Shown here piece by piece: positions 31,915 to 40,897 of a DNA stretch of 64,000 nucleotides (position 1 is its first letter; each line of letters opens with the position of its first letter). Location: assembly GCA_963811805.1 (NCBI GenBank), contig CAWESU010000001.1:496001-560000 (forward strand). The letters are read 5' to 3'. Origin of the DNA: DAHUXN01 sp963811805. GTDB taxonomy: Bacteria; Acidobacteriota; Terriglobia; Acidiferrales; UBA7541. A program made the position numbers and the translations under genes. The notes beneath the pieces are model-generated. The model was given only the letters and a program-made list of their open reading frames with translations. It did no database searches and had not been told where the DNA came from.

Positions 31915-33669
31915 TCAATAGTTCCAGGCGGCGATGTCGGCGTCCGCGGGCGCGTCTTTTCTCACTTGCGCGGCCATGTCGCGCAGCAAATCGGACCAAG
32001 TCATCGGATGCCAGCCGTGGCCTTTCATCGGCCGGCCATACGCGAAGGAACCCGCATAATAAGGATCGGTGGTGGCCTTCAGGAAATCTTCCATGCGATA
32101 GACGGCGAGATTCAAGTAGTAGCTGTCCATGTCGCCGACAAAAAAGTGGAGCTTGCCGACGAGATCGGGGCCTATCTCATGCCAGTGCGTTTGCGCGTAA
32201 CTGCTGAGGTCGTAGCCGTGATCGCGCGCGTAATTCACAACCTCATGATTGATTTCGCCGGTCTGCATATTCCACATCGGCACGGGATAGCCATCCGGGC
32301 CGACAGGGCAGAAAATTCCCCACCAGCCGTCGAGTTGGTAGTCGGAGCGGCCATTGGGGCCGAGAATGTCTTCGTAGTGGCTGGTTTCCTCGACGGTGGA
32401 GCGGGCCAGTCCGCGTGGCGTGCGGCTCCAAGGCTTCTTCATCGTGAACCATGTGCTCGGAGACTGATAATCGAAAGCATTATTTTCATCGTAGAGATTG
32501 GTTTGCTGGAAACTGCGAAAATCGATGGGGTCGGGATCGAAAACCCATGCGCCACCGAAAAATTTTGGATGGTAAAGCTGCAAAGCGAGTGACTCCCAAC
32601 CGCCGGTCGAGCCGCCTTCGACAATGCGCGCGTAGGATTGGCGAATGATGCGGAAATGAGACTCGATGTAAGGAATCAGCTCGTTCATGATGGCGTCGCC
32701 GAAGGGGCCACAGGCGGCGGAGTTGACCGCGTAGGAATCATCGAAATAGGGGCAGGGATGCTGCCAGGTGACCATGATGAAGCGCGGAAAATTCGGCGAG
32801 ATCCAAGATTGATAAAACTCGTAGCCGGTGCCGAGGCCGGAGGCTTTGCCCTCCGCGGCGGCTTGCGGAGTTTCGTTCGAGGAGTCGGTGTCAAAGTCCC
32901 AGGGAATGGGCTGATAAAAATGGCCCTGATTGTAGACGACAGGATAGTAAGAGTTGGGATGCGAATCGTAATCCTTGGGAAGAAGAATCGTTGCCCCCAG
33001 ATACATGGGCCGGCCCCAGAATTGTGTGAGCGACGGGCTTTGGATCTTGATGACTTTGATCCACTGCGTTTCTTTCGGCGGCGCAAGCTGGGCGAGGATG
33101 GGGCTCTGGGTGAATTCGGCTTCGGAAATCATTTTGTCCATGATGAGGTGAACGTCAAAGCCTCTTTCCGGATCGAGGTGCATTTTCTGAACATCGCTGT
33201 GGGGATTTCCGGGAGCGAGAGTGGGCAATTCGCCGATCCAGTCCTGATGCGCCCAAACGGTGTGGCCGTCGGCGCGATGAAATTCCGTGTAGACGTTCAA
33301 GAAAGCTTCGACGTAGTAGTCGCCGGCCGGAATATCCTTCAGGCTCGCGATGGGATAGCCAGGGACGTCGGCGTCAATAATGGCGTCTTGGCCGGGCTCA
33401 AGGTTGGTGACGTCTTTTCCGAAAAATGGCGGAGCGCCCTCGGACAAAAGCTGAATGCGAGGCTCCGGCTGATTTGTTCGCGTGATGATAACAAACACAC
33501 GGCCGGTGAGCGGCTCGGAGTGGACCGAGTTTGGAAAAGAGATGCTGAATTGCAGCGGGGTCTGCGCGTGAGCGGGAAGAACGGCGCAGCAAATGAACGC
33601 GAAGATTGCAAACATCCGTAAGAAGCGGCTACATCCGCGGGGAAGGACATGCTCAAAGTTTCGATTCAT
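31915..33669 (-). CDS. secreted esterase-like alpha/beta hydrolase
   Basis: A 584-aa exported protein. From the ATG at 33669 there is a signal peptide (FLRMFAIFAFICCAVLPAHAQ). A beta-rich N-terminal part (SISFPNSVHSEPLTGRVFV) is followed by an esterase-D-like domain: YPVVYNQGHFY, NELIPYIESHFRI and the putative nucleophile elbow VEGGSTGGWESLAL (G-S-T-G-G). A late HGWHPMTW may hold the catalytic His. The substrate is unknown; in this family feruloyl, enterobactin and peptide esters occur. The frame could open to 33882, but that stretch has no signal. Confidence 0.8.
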   Translation of the reverse strand: MNRNFEHVLPRGCSRFLRMFAIFAFICCAVLPAHAQTPLQFSISFPNSVHSEPLTGRVFVIITRTNQPEPRIQLLSEGAPPFFGKDVTNLEPGQDAIIDADVPGYPIASLKDIPAGDYYVEAFLNVYTEFHRADGHTVWAHQDWIGELPTLAPGNPHSDVQKMHLDPERGFDVHLIMDKMISEAEFTQSPILAQLAPPKETQWIKVIKIQSPSLTQFWGRPMYLGATILLPKDYDSHPNSYYPVVYNQGHFYQPIPWDFDTDSSNETPQAAAEGKASGLGTGYEFYQSWISPNFPRFIMVTWQHPCPYFDDSYAVNSAACGPFGDAIMNELIPYIESHFRIIRQSYARIVEGGSTGGWESLALQLYHPKFFGGAWVFDPDPIDFRSFQQTNLYDENNAFDYQSPSTWFTMKKPWSRTPRGLARSTVEETSHYEDILGPNGRSDYQLDGWWGIFCPVGPDGYPVPMWNMQTGEINHEVVNYARDHGYDLSSYAQTHWHEIGPDLVGKLHFFVGDMDSYYLNLAVYRMEDFLKATTDPYYAGSFAYGRPMKGHGWHPMTWSDLLRDMAAQVRKDAPADADIAAWNY

Positions 33670-33826
33670 CACTTGACCTCTACGCAGATGGAATGAATTT
33701 CCACGACGAATCCGGAAAGCGGCAGAAAAATCCGCGACGACGGCCTTTCGTTCGCTTTGTGCGCGAATATCTTTGACGAGACGGGCAAGGGAGTCAATAG
33801 ACTTTCGCCGCGGCGGACCTTGCTTG

Positions 33827-34846
33827 CTAGTGTTTTTTGCGGCGGGAGGGGCGCTTGGCGCTGAGCGGTTCCGCAGCCGCAAGGCACAAAGCCGCGCCGC
33901 CGGCGATGCCGGAATCTTCGCCGTAGCGCGCGCGAAGGAGGGGGATTTCCGCGCAGCGCGAATTGATGCTCCAGTGCGGCAGCTGCTTGCGAATATGCGG
34001 GAACCACTCGGACATCAGAGCGCCCATGCCACCGCCGAAAACAATTACGTCGGGCTCGAGAAGGTCGACGACATTGCCGAGCCAAATGGCAAGAAGGTCG
34101 GCGGTTTCCTGTAAGATGGAGCCAGCCAATTCATCACCAGCGTGCCAGGCGGCGCCGACCATCTCGGCGGTGACGGCGCTGGGATCGCCGCCGGCGAGCG
34201 CAAGAAGCGCTTCGGTTTCGTCGGCACGACGAGATAATTTTTCGCGCGCACGCTTGGCGACGGCAGGGCCAGCGGCGAGCACCTCGACGCAGCCGAGCTT
34301 GCCGCAGGCGCACTGGGGACCACGATAATCGATGGAAACGTGGCCGCCTTCGGCGGCCGAGCCGGTGCGGCCGTGGTAAATGCGCCGGCCGAAAACAATG
34401 CCGGTGCCGATGCCGGTGCCGAGAGTCGCGTAAAAAACGGATTCGTAACCTTTGCCCGCGCCCCAGGTGGCTTCGGCGAGGCCGGCGGCGTTGGCGTCAT
34501 TATCGAGCGCGACGGGAAGATGGCCGGGAGTTTTCAATTTCTTGGCGATGTGAAAATTGCGCCAGCAAGGAAGGTTGGGCGGATTGATGATGATGCCCTT
34601 GCGCGGATCGAGCGGGCCGGGGCTGCTGATGCCAATGGCGGCGACGGCGCGGCGAAGTTGCGGCTTGGTTTCGAGCGCGGCGGCGATGGCTTGCTCGACG
34701 GCGGCGAGAGCTTCCGCTTCGGTTCCGCGTCCGGGCATGGGCACGCGCGTTTTGGAAAGAATGTTTCCGCGCGCGTCGACCAGACCGGCGGCGACCTTCG
34801 TTCCGCCAATGTCCACCCCGATGTAAATGGGCTGCTTCGCTGGCAT
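33827..34846 (-). CDS. ROK-family sugar kinase (glucokinase-like)
   Basis: A 339-aa ROK protein, probably phosphorylating glucose or another hexose in the cytoplasm. The ATP-binding DIGGTKVAAGLVD is at the start; catalytic Asp is in ALDNDANAAGLAE; EGGHVSID follows, and the zinc motif CACGKLGCVE. No helix-turn-helix precedes it, so it is a kinase, not a repressor. It is divergent to a RhaT-like transporter 111 bp away, which suggests a sugar uptake and activation pair. A basic tail (KRPSRRKKH) ends the protein. Confidence 0.92.
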   Translation of the reverse strand: MPAKQPIYIGVDIGGTKVAAGLVDARGNILSKTRVPMPGRGTEAEALAAVEQAIAAALETKPQLRRAVAAIGISSPGPLDPRKGIIINPPNLPCWRNFHIAKKLKTPGHLPVALDNDANAAGLAEATWGAGKGYESVFYATLGTGIGTGIVFGRRIYHGRTGSAAEGGHVSIDYRGPQCACGKLGCVEVLAAGPAVAKRAREKLSRRADETEALLALAGGDPSAVTAEMVGAAWHAGDELAGSILQETADLLAIWLGNVVDLLEPDVIVFGGGMGALMSEWFPHIRKQLPHWSINSRCAEIPLLRARYGEDSGIAGGAALCLAAAEPLSAKRPSRRKKH

Positions 34847-34957
34847 TCAGGCTACCTCCCCGTGTGCGCACATGATAGCGCGAGGCTTGCGGAACGTGTA
34901 TAGTTTCGCCGCTTGCGCAGGCGAAGAGCTTCCATCATTTAGACGGGAGAAAAAGCC

Positions 34958-35959
34958 ATGAACAGCGCCGTGGCGGGAATATTCCTGCTGGTGGTTGCCG
35001 GGATCATGAACGGGAGCTTCACGCTGCCGATGAAGTTCACGCGGCGGTGGGCATGGGAAAACACCTGGCTGGTGTGGACGATCTGGGCGCTGGTGATTTT
35101 TCCTCCGGCATTGACGTTGCGCACGGTGCCGCATTTGCACGACGTGTATACGAGCGTGCCGGCGATGGTGATCGTGACCGTGGCGGCATGCGGCGCGGGA
35201 TGGGGAATTTCGCAGATATTTTTTGGGCTGGCGGTGGAGTCGGTGGGAATTGCGCTGGCGTTTTCCGTGATTCTGGGGATTGCCGCCGCCGTGGGCGCGC
35301 TGGTCCCGCTGTTTCAATCGCATGCGCATACCGCTTTCGCGCACCGCGACGTTCTCGTGCTGGAGGGCATTGCGTTGATTGCCGTGGGCGTGGGGATATG
35401 CGCGGTTGCCGGACGGAGACGCGAGGCGGCGCTGGGGAAGGAAATTGATCCCAGCAAAGCGTCGGTTATGCGCGGCTTGTTCTACTGCGCGATCAGCGGC
35501 GTGGGGTCGGCACTGGTTGGGATAGGGCTGTGGTTGGGAGGGTCCATCGGCGCAGCGGCGGAAAAATTTGGCGCGAGCACGACTTGGTCGCCGAACGCGA
35601 TTTGGCTGCCGTTAATGATGGCCGGGGGGATTCCGAATTTGATTTATTGCCTCTACCTGGTGCGGAAAAACCATGTGGGGAAGCGTTTCTCGGCGGCGGG
35701 GACAGGGAGCTACTACATTCTTGCGGGAATCATGGGCGTGTTTTGGTTCGGCAGCACGCTGATGTACGGCATCGCCGTGCGGCCGCTGGGCACGGCAGTG
35801 GCGTGGCCCATATTCATGTCGCTGATTGTCATCGTCGCCAGCATACTGGGCGTGCTCACGGGAGAATGGAAGGGCGCGGGCAGCCGGCCGCTGCAAATCA
35901 TGTACGCCGGCGTGGCTGTGCTGATCCTGGCGATTGTGGTGCTGTCGCGAGCGAGCTGA
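34958..35959 (+). CDS. RhaT-family sugar-proton symporter
   Basis: A 333-aa membrane protein with about ten hydrophobic segments and strong likeness to the L-rhamnose-proton symporter RhaT: GIMNGSFTLPMKFTRRWAWENTW at the start, then GAGWGISQIFFGLAVESVGIAL and the late GVFWFGSTLMYGIAVRPLG. In such genomes RhaT-like proteins take up rhamnose or related deoxy sugars. A possible GGGAG ribosome site lies before the ATG. Divergent to the ROK kinase. Confidence 0.9.
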   Translation: MNSAVAGIFLLVVAGIMNGSFTLPMKFTRRWAWENTWLVWTIWALVIFPPALTLRTVPHLHDVYTSVPAMVIVTVAACGAGWGISQIFFGLAVESVGIALAFSVILGIAAAVGALVPLFQSHAHTAFAHRDVLVLEGIALIAVGVGICAVAGRRREAALGKEIDPSKASVMRGLFYCAISGVGSALVGIGLWLGGSIGAAAEKFGASTTWSPNAIWLPLMMAGGIPNLIYCLYLVRKNHVGKRFSAAGTGSYYILAGIMGVFWFGSTLMYGIAVRPLGTAVAWPIFMSLIVIVASILGVLTGEWKGAGSRPLQIMYAGVAVLILAIVVLSRAS

Positions 35960-36046
35960 GCACGAGGCAAATTTGCCCGCCGGCGTCCTGCGCGACCGGA
36001 TGGGCCGCGCAGGAGCGGAAACGATTCGCCGCAGCGGGACGAGCGA

Positions 36047-39000
36047 CTATTTGACGGGCTTGACGGCGACGGGCGAGCCACCAAAGACGGTTGGCGCGCC
36101 GGCAGATTCGGCGGCGCGGTTGTATTCAGCGACGTCGGTTCGAAGCGCGTCGTTGAACCGCTTGATGACATCCGCGTTCTCGCTGAAAAGCTCGTCCATG
36201 TGCGCGCGCATCTGGGCATTGGGAGCCTCACCGTAAGCGCCGCCGGACTCGAAGACAAGCTGGTTGAGCTGGCTGTGGAAGTCGGTGAGGTCGTGGATGT
36301 CGTCCTCCGAAACTTCGTGCTGAATGTTCGGATTGTAGACCGAGTCCTTGATGGCGTTTAGTTTTTTCGAGAGGTCCCTGCCGCGCCCCAGAATCGCCTG
36401 ATATTTGGGCTGCTCCTGTTTGTCTTCACCGCTCTGCACCATGGAACGGAAATCGTCGAGCTCTTTATTGATCTCGTCGATGCGGTTGATCACTTCGTTG
36501 AGCGCGCTCATTTCGTTGCGCGCCCGGAAGCCTGCCTGCGCCTCTTCGCGGAAAATAGCGGGATCGACGTGAAGGTTAGGATCAGGATCGACGGTAACAT
36601 CCTGGGATTCGGTCTGACCATTCACGGTGACGGACACTTTGTAATTGCCCGGAGCGACCCGCGGCCCGCGATTGGCGTTGAAAAATTCGTTCGGGGTGGG
36701 CGTTCGCTCGAGCTCAAGCCTTGCCGGTCCTTCGCTCTGCATGGTCCAGACGAAACGATTGATGCCGGCGTTTGACGGGCCGGAGTACGTTGCCACGGTG
36801 TTGCCGCGGTCGTCGCTGATGACGATTTTCACGGGGCCCTGACCCTCACGAGCGCGGCGCTGTTCGGAAGGCGCTTTGATTTCGGACTTCAGATAGTAAT
36901 CAATGACGACTCCGGTGGGCGCATTGGGAGCGGAATAGCCCTCGCCCTGCCCCTCGCCGGTGCGCCAAGTGTGGTACATGATTCCCGGAGCTGGAGTGAA
37001 GAGATGAAAATCGCTCGATTCGATTTCCGGGGTGAGTTCTTCGAGCGGGCGGATGTCGTCGAGCACGAGAATGCCGCGTCCGTGGGTGGCCACAACCAAG
37101 TCGTGCGAGCGCTTCACGAATTGCAGGTCGAAGACGGCCGCGGTGGGAAAATCGGCTTTCAAGGGCTGCCAGTGGTCGCCACGATCGTTTGAATAGTAGA
37201 GACCGGTGTCAGTGCCAGCGACAAGGAAACCTTTCTTATTGGGATCTTCGCGAACAACGTGAGCGGGCGAGCCGTCCGGAAGGCCGTCGGTGATTTTCGT
37301 CCATGTGGCGCCGTAATCGTCGGTGCGATAAACGTAGACGCCGCGATTGTCGAGCATGTGCGCGTCATAAGTGACGTAAGCCGTGCCGGCGTTGAAAGGC
37401 GAGACGCCGACCTGGTAGACGCGCGCCCATTCCGGCGCGCCAGAGATATTCTTGGCGACGTCCGTCCAGGTCTTGCCACCATCGCGGGTGACTTGGACGA
37501 GGCCGTCGTCGGTGCCGACCCAGATGACGTTGGGATCGGTGGGCGCGAGAGTGATGGCGATGATGGTGTCGTAGGTTTCGGCGCCGCTGATATCATGCTG
37601 AACGGGGCCCCCAGCGATCACCTGTTTGCTTTTATCGTTGCGCGTCAAATCGCCGCTGATGGCCGTCCATGTTTTGCCGCCGTCCGTGGATTTAAAAAGA
37701 GCGCTTCCGCCGAGGTAGACTTCGTTCGCGTCGGTGGGCGAAACGGCGATGGGCGAAGTCCAATTGAAGCGGTACTTCAGGTCCGCGGGATTCTCTTCTT
37801 CCACGCCCGGAATATAGGGACGGATGAAGTGGCTGATGTGATTTGACAGATCGAGGCGCTCGATGGACGCGTTCTGCGAATCGCTGTAAATAATGTTTGG
37901 ATCGCTGGGAGCAGGCACGGCGTATTCGCCGTCACCGCCGACGACGGTGTACCAACTGCTGCCCACTACGCGGTTGTGGCTCAAGTCCGAAGAAGGCCCG
38001 CACCACGCGCTGTTATCCTGCAAGCCGCCGCAAAGGTCGTAAGGCTGCTTGTTGTCGGCCGCGACCATGTAGAACTGCTCGATCGGCAGGTTATCGAGGA
38101 AGTTCCAAGTTTTTGCGCCATCGGTGGAAAGAAAAACGCCGCCATCGGTGCCGAGAATCATGCGGTTCGGATTTTTCGGGTCGATCCACAGAGTGTGATG
38201 ATCGGAGTGGACGCCGCGATCAGCGACGGTGGCGGTCTTGCCGCCATCGCTGGATTCCATCATGTTAAAGGACATGAAGTAGAGTTTGTTTTCGTCGTTG
38301 GGAGAAACGACGAGCTTGGAGAAATAAAACGCGCGCACGTCGAGGGCGTGGTTATCGCTCACAGCGGTCCATGAATCGCCCATGTCTTCCGATTGCCAGA
38401 GCATTCCGCGCTTGGCACCGATCAGTGCGTAGACGTGATTGGGATTCGAGGGCGCGACGGCGATGGCGCTGCGGCCCCACGGCCCTTCCGGCAGGCCTTT
38501 GGTCAACTTTTGCCAGGTGTCGCCGCCGTCGGTGGAACGATAAATGGCGCTGTCCGGGCCACCGTCCATCAGCGTCCACGGATAACGGCGGAATTGCCAC
38601 ATGCAGGCAAAGAGAACATTGGCGTTGTTGCCCGCCATCGCGAGATCCGCGACGCCCGTTGAATCATTGATGTAGAAAACCTTCTTCCAGGTCCTGCCGC
38701 CGTCGGTGGTCTTAAAAACGCCGCGGTCGGCATTGGGTCCCCAGGTGTGGCCAAGCGCGCCGACGAAAACCGTATTAGGATCATTGGGATCAACGAGAAT
38801 CGAAGTGATCTGCTGAGTTTCCTCGAGGCCCATGAACTTCCAGGAATTGCCTGCGTCGGAGGAGAAATAGACGCCGTTGCCATCGAGAACGTCGTTGCGG
38901 ATATTTCCTTCTCCGGTTCCCACCCAGACGTCACTTGGGTTGGAAGCAGCTACGGCAATCGCTCCAATGGATGCGGTCTTGGCATGTTCGAGGACGGCTT

Positions 39001-39271
39001 TCCACGTCAAGCCGCCATCGACGGTCTTCCAAACTCCGCCGCCGCCCGCGCCGACGTAATAGACATTGGGATCTCCGGGAACTCCGGCGACCGCAGCGAC
39101 GCGGCCGCCCGCGGTGGCCGGTCCGAGGTCGCGGAATTTCAGGTTGGCCAAAACGTCGGGGGGTTTTGATTCCGTGGCAGGTTGGTCCTGCGCCACAGTA
39201 ACAGCCGCAGGGAAAAACGAGAACGCCAGCGCCAAAAGTGCGGCGCAAGAAATGCGAGAATTCGCCATCAT
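36047..39271 (-). CDS. secreted BNR/VPS10-type beta-propeller protein
   Basis: A 1074-aa exported protein; the signal peptide covers about the first 28 residues (ALLALAFSFFPAAVTVA). About 700 residues are tandem BNR/sortilin-like blades with Asp-box motifs such as STDGGDTW, TTDGGRTW and TRDGGKTW, predicted to form one or more beta-propellers. The C-terminal part has a beta-sandwich (VKIVISDDRGNTVATY) and a helical region with EVINRIDEINKELDDF. Such proteins are often labelled glycosyl hydrolase, but no sialidase active site is evident. Two ATGs stand in series at 39271/39268 after AAGGAG. Confidence 0.88.
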   Translation of the reverse strand: MMANSRISCAALLALAFSFFPAAVTVAQDQPATESKPPDVLANLKFRDLGPATAGGRVAAVAGVPGDPNVYYVGAGGGGVWKTVDGGLTWKAVLEHAKTASIGAIAVAASNPSDVWVGTGEGNIRNDVLDGNGVYFSSDAGNSWKFMGLEETQQITSILVDPNDPNTVFVGALGHTWGPNADRGVFKTTDGGRTWKKVFYINDSTGVADLAMAGNNANVLFACMWQFRRYPWTLMDGGPDSAIYRSTDGGDTWQKLTKGLPEGPWGRSAIAVAPSNPNHVYALIGAKRGMLWQSEDMGDSWTAVSDNHALDVRAFYFSKLVVSPNDENKLYFMSFNMMESSDGGKTATVADRGVHSDHHTLWIDPKNPNRMILGTDGGVFLSTDGAKTWNFLDNLPIEQFYMVAADNKQPYDLCGGLQDNSAWCGPSSDLSHNRVVGSSWYTVVGGDGEYAVPAPSDPNIIYSDSQNASIERLDLSNHISHFIRPYIPGVEEENPADLKYRFNWTSPIAVSPTDANEVYLGGSALFKSTDGGKTWTAISGDLTRNDKSKQVIAGGPVQHDISGAETYDTIIAITLAPTDPNVIWVGTDDGLVQVTRDGGKTWTDVAKNISGAPEWARVYQVGVSPFNAGTAYVTYDAHMLDNRGVYVYRTDDYGATWTKITDGLPDGSPAHVVREDPNKKGFLVAGTDTGLYYSNDRGDHWQPLKADFPTAAVFDLQFVKRSHDLVVATHGRGILVLDDIRPLEELTPEIESSDFHLFTPAPGIMYHTWRTGEGQGEGYSAPNAPTGVVIDYYLKSEIKAPSEQRRAREGQGPVKIVISDDRGNTVATYSGPSNAGINRFVWTMQSEGPARLELERTPTPNEFFNANRGPRVAPGNYKVSVTVNGQTESQDVTVDPDPNLHVDPAIFREEAQAGFRARNEMSALNEVINRIDEINKELDDFRSMVQSGEDKQEQPKYQAILGRGRDLSKKLNAIKDSVYNPNIQHEVSEDDIHDLTDFHSQLNQLVFESGGAYGEAPNAQMRAHMDELFSENADVIKRFNDALRTDVAEYNRAAESAGAPTVFGGSPVAVKPVK

Positions 39272-39495
39272 CGCCTTATCTCCTTTGAAAAATTACAGAA
39301 GTGCCGTATGCAGAAAGGGAGCCGAAGCGCCGAGAAAAATCACAACTGAACATGCTGCGGAAATTATTCCGTCACTTTCGCGCGAAAATTATGAGTCCGG
39401 TCGCAAGTTCGATAGAGCCGAATACGTAGCCGATAGTAGACGGATGGAAGGACGCGGCGGTTGCGAGGATTTGCAAAAAAGCCCGGAACAGTCTC

Positions 39496-40857
39496 CTACG
39501 CCTCGTCGATGGGAAAATCGAATTGCACGAGGTTGCCATGGAAGCCTTTGGTCTTCCATGCGCCGTAAACGATTCCCAAGAGCATCCAGATGCCGCCGGC
39601 GAGTTTGGCTTGCCAGCCCAGATGCAGCCAAATGAAAAGGCAAATGAAGAAGCCGAGAACGGGCGGAACGAGATTCGTCCAACGCTTCTTTTTTTCGCGC
39701 AGGTAATAGCGGACAAATGCCGCGGCGTTGACGCCCATGAAGGCGATGAGCGCGCCGAAGTTGAGCATTTCCGCGCCGAGGGTGTAGCTCATGGCGAACG
39801 ATCCGGCGAGGGCGAGCGCGCCGACGAGCAGCACGTTGTTGCGCGGGATGTGATTTTTGGGCTCGATCGCGCCGAAAAATGAACGCGGCAGCGCGTTGCT
39901 GCGCCCCATGCCAAAGAGCAGGCGCGCGGCGCCCAGATGCGAGCTCATGCCCGAGCCGATGTTCGCGACGAGCAGGGTGAGATTCACCAAGCCGAAAAGA
40001 AAAATGCCGCCGACGCGGCCGGAGATGTGGACGAAGGCGGTGTCGACGTCGGGAAAAGGCTTGGATACGGGCCAGACCAGTTGCGCGAGATAGACTTCGA
40101 TCGAGGCCAGAACACCGGTGACCAAACAGACGAGAACCGTGGCCAACAGAACATTGCGGCGGGGATTTTTCACTTCTTCGGAAAGAGTGGAAATACCGTC
40201 GAAGCCAATATAAGTGAGCACGGCAATCGAAGTTCCGCGGAAGAGTGCTGAAGAAGAGAATGTTTGGGGGTCATAAAAAGGATGAGTGAAAAATCCAGGG
40301 CCGGAATAAGGCAGATGATAAACGTAGCGAACGGCTTCGAATGCGAAGATGACGATGACGACGCCCATTCCGGCGGCGAGGAACGCGTTGATGCGCGCGG
40401 AGGTTTCGACTCCGCGAAGATTCAGCCAGGTGAACAGCAGCGCGAAGAAAATCGCCCAGAGGAAGTAAGGCATTTGCGGGAAGAAATTTTGCGCGGCCTT
40501 GCTACACCAGATGGTGCAGATCAGCGGATTCAAAATGTAGTCCATGGCCATGCTCCATCCGGTGATGTAGCCGAGGGCCGGATGAAGTTCGCGGCCGACA
40601 TAGGTGAAGGCCGAACCAGCGCTGGGATAGACGCGCGCCATACGGCCGTAACTTATGGCCGTGAAGAGCATGGCGACCATGGCGATGAGGATGGCGGTGA
40701 CGACGTGACCGCGGGCCGCAGTGCTGACGACTCCGAAGGAGGGCATCGGCGCAACGGGCTGAATGATAATGATGCCGTAGAGGATCAGGTCCCACAGGCC
40801 GAGGGTGCGGCGCAGGCCGACTCCGCGCGGGGCGGGCTGCGACGGCTCGCCGGGCAT
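39496..40857 (-). CDS. APC-superfamily amino acid permease
   Basis: A 453-aa transporter with about 12 hydrophobic segments. The N-terminal GLWDLILYGIIIIQPVAPMPSFG, the GYITGWSMAMDYILNPL block and FDGISTLSEEVKNPRRN are typical of amino acid/polyamine permeases. I use the ATG at 40857, six bases after GGGAG; a TTG one codon earlier is also open. Substrate cannot be assigned by eye. Lies between the BNR protein and the GH2 gene, on the same strand. Confidence 0.92.
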   Translation of the reverse strand: MPGEPSQPAPRGVGLRRTLGLWDLILYGIIIIQPVAPMPSFGVVSTAARGHVVTAILIAMVAMLFTAISYGRMARVYPSAGSAFTYVGRELHPALGYITGWSMAMDYILNPLICTIWCSKAAQNFFPQMPYFLWAIFFALLFTWLNLRGVETSARINAFLAAGMGVVIVIFAFEAVRYVYHLPYSGPGFFTHPFYDPQTFSSSALFRGTSIAVLTYIGFDGISTLSEEVKNPRRNVLLATVLVCLVTGVLASIEVYLAQLVWPVSKPFPDVDTAFVHISGRVGGIFLFGLVNLTLLVANIGSGMSSHLGAARLLFGMGRSNALPRSFFGAIEPKNHIPRNNVLLVGALALAGSFAMSYTLGAEMLNFGALIAFMGVNAAAFVRYYLREKKKRWTNLVPPVLGFFICLFIWLHLGWQAKLAGGIWMLLGIVYGAWKTKGFHGNLVQFDFPIDEA

Positions 40858-40897
40858 CAATTCTCCCTTTGACGCGGAACGGAATTTTGTGGGGCCA

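Noticed and set aside
31865..31999. Upstream extension of the second paralogue gene
   Set aside because: It would overlap the preceding gene by 85 bases and add a basic stretch before the membrane anchor; the TTG at 31864 fits better.
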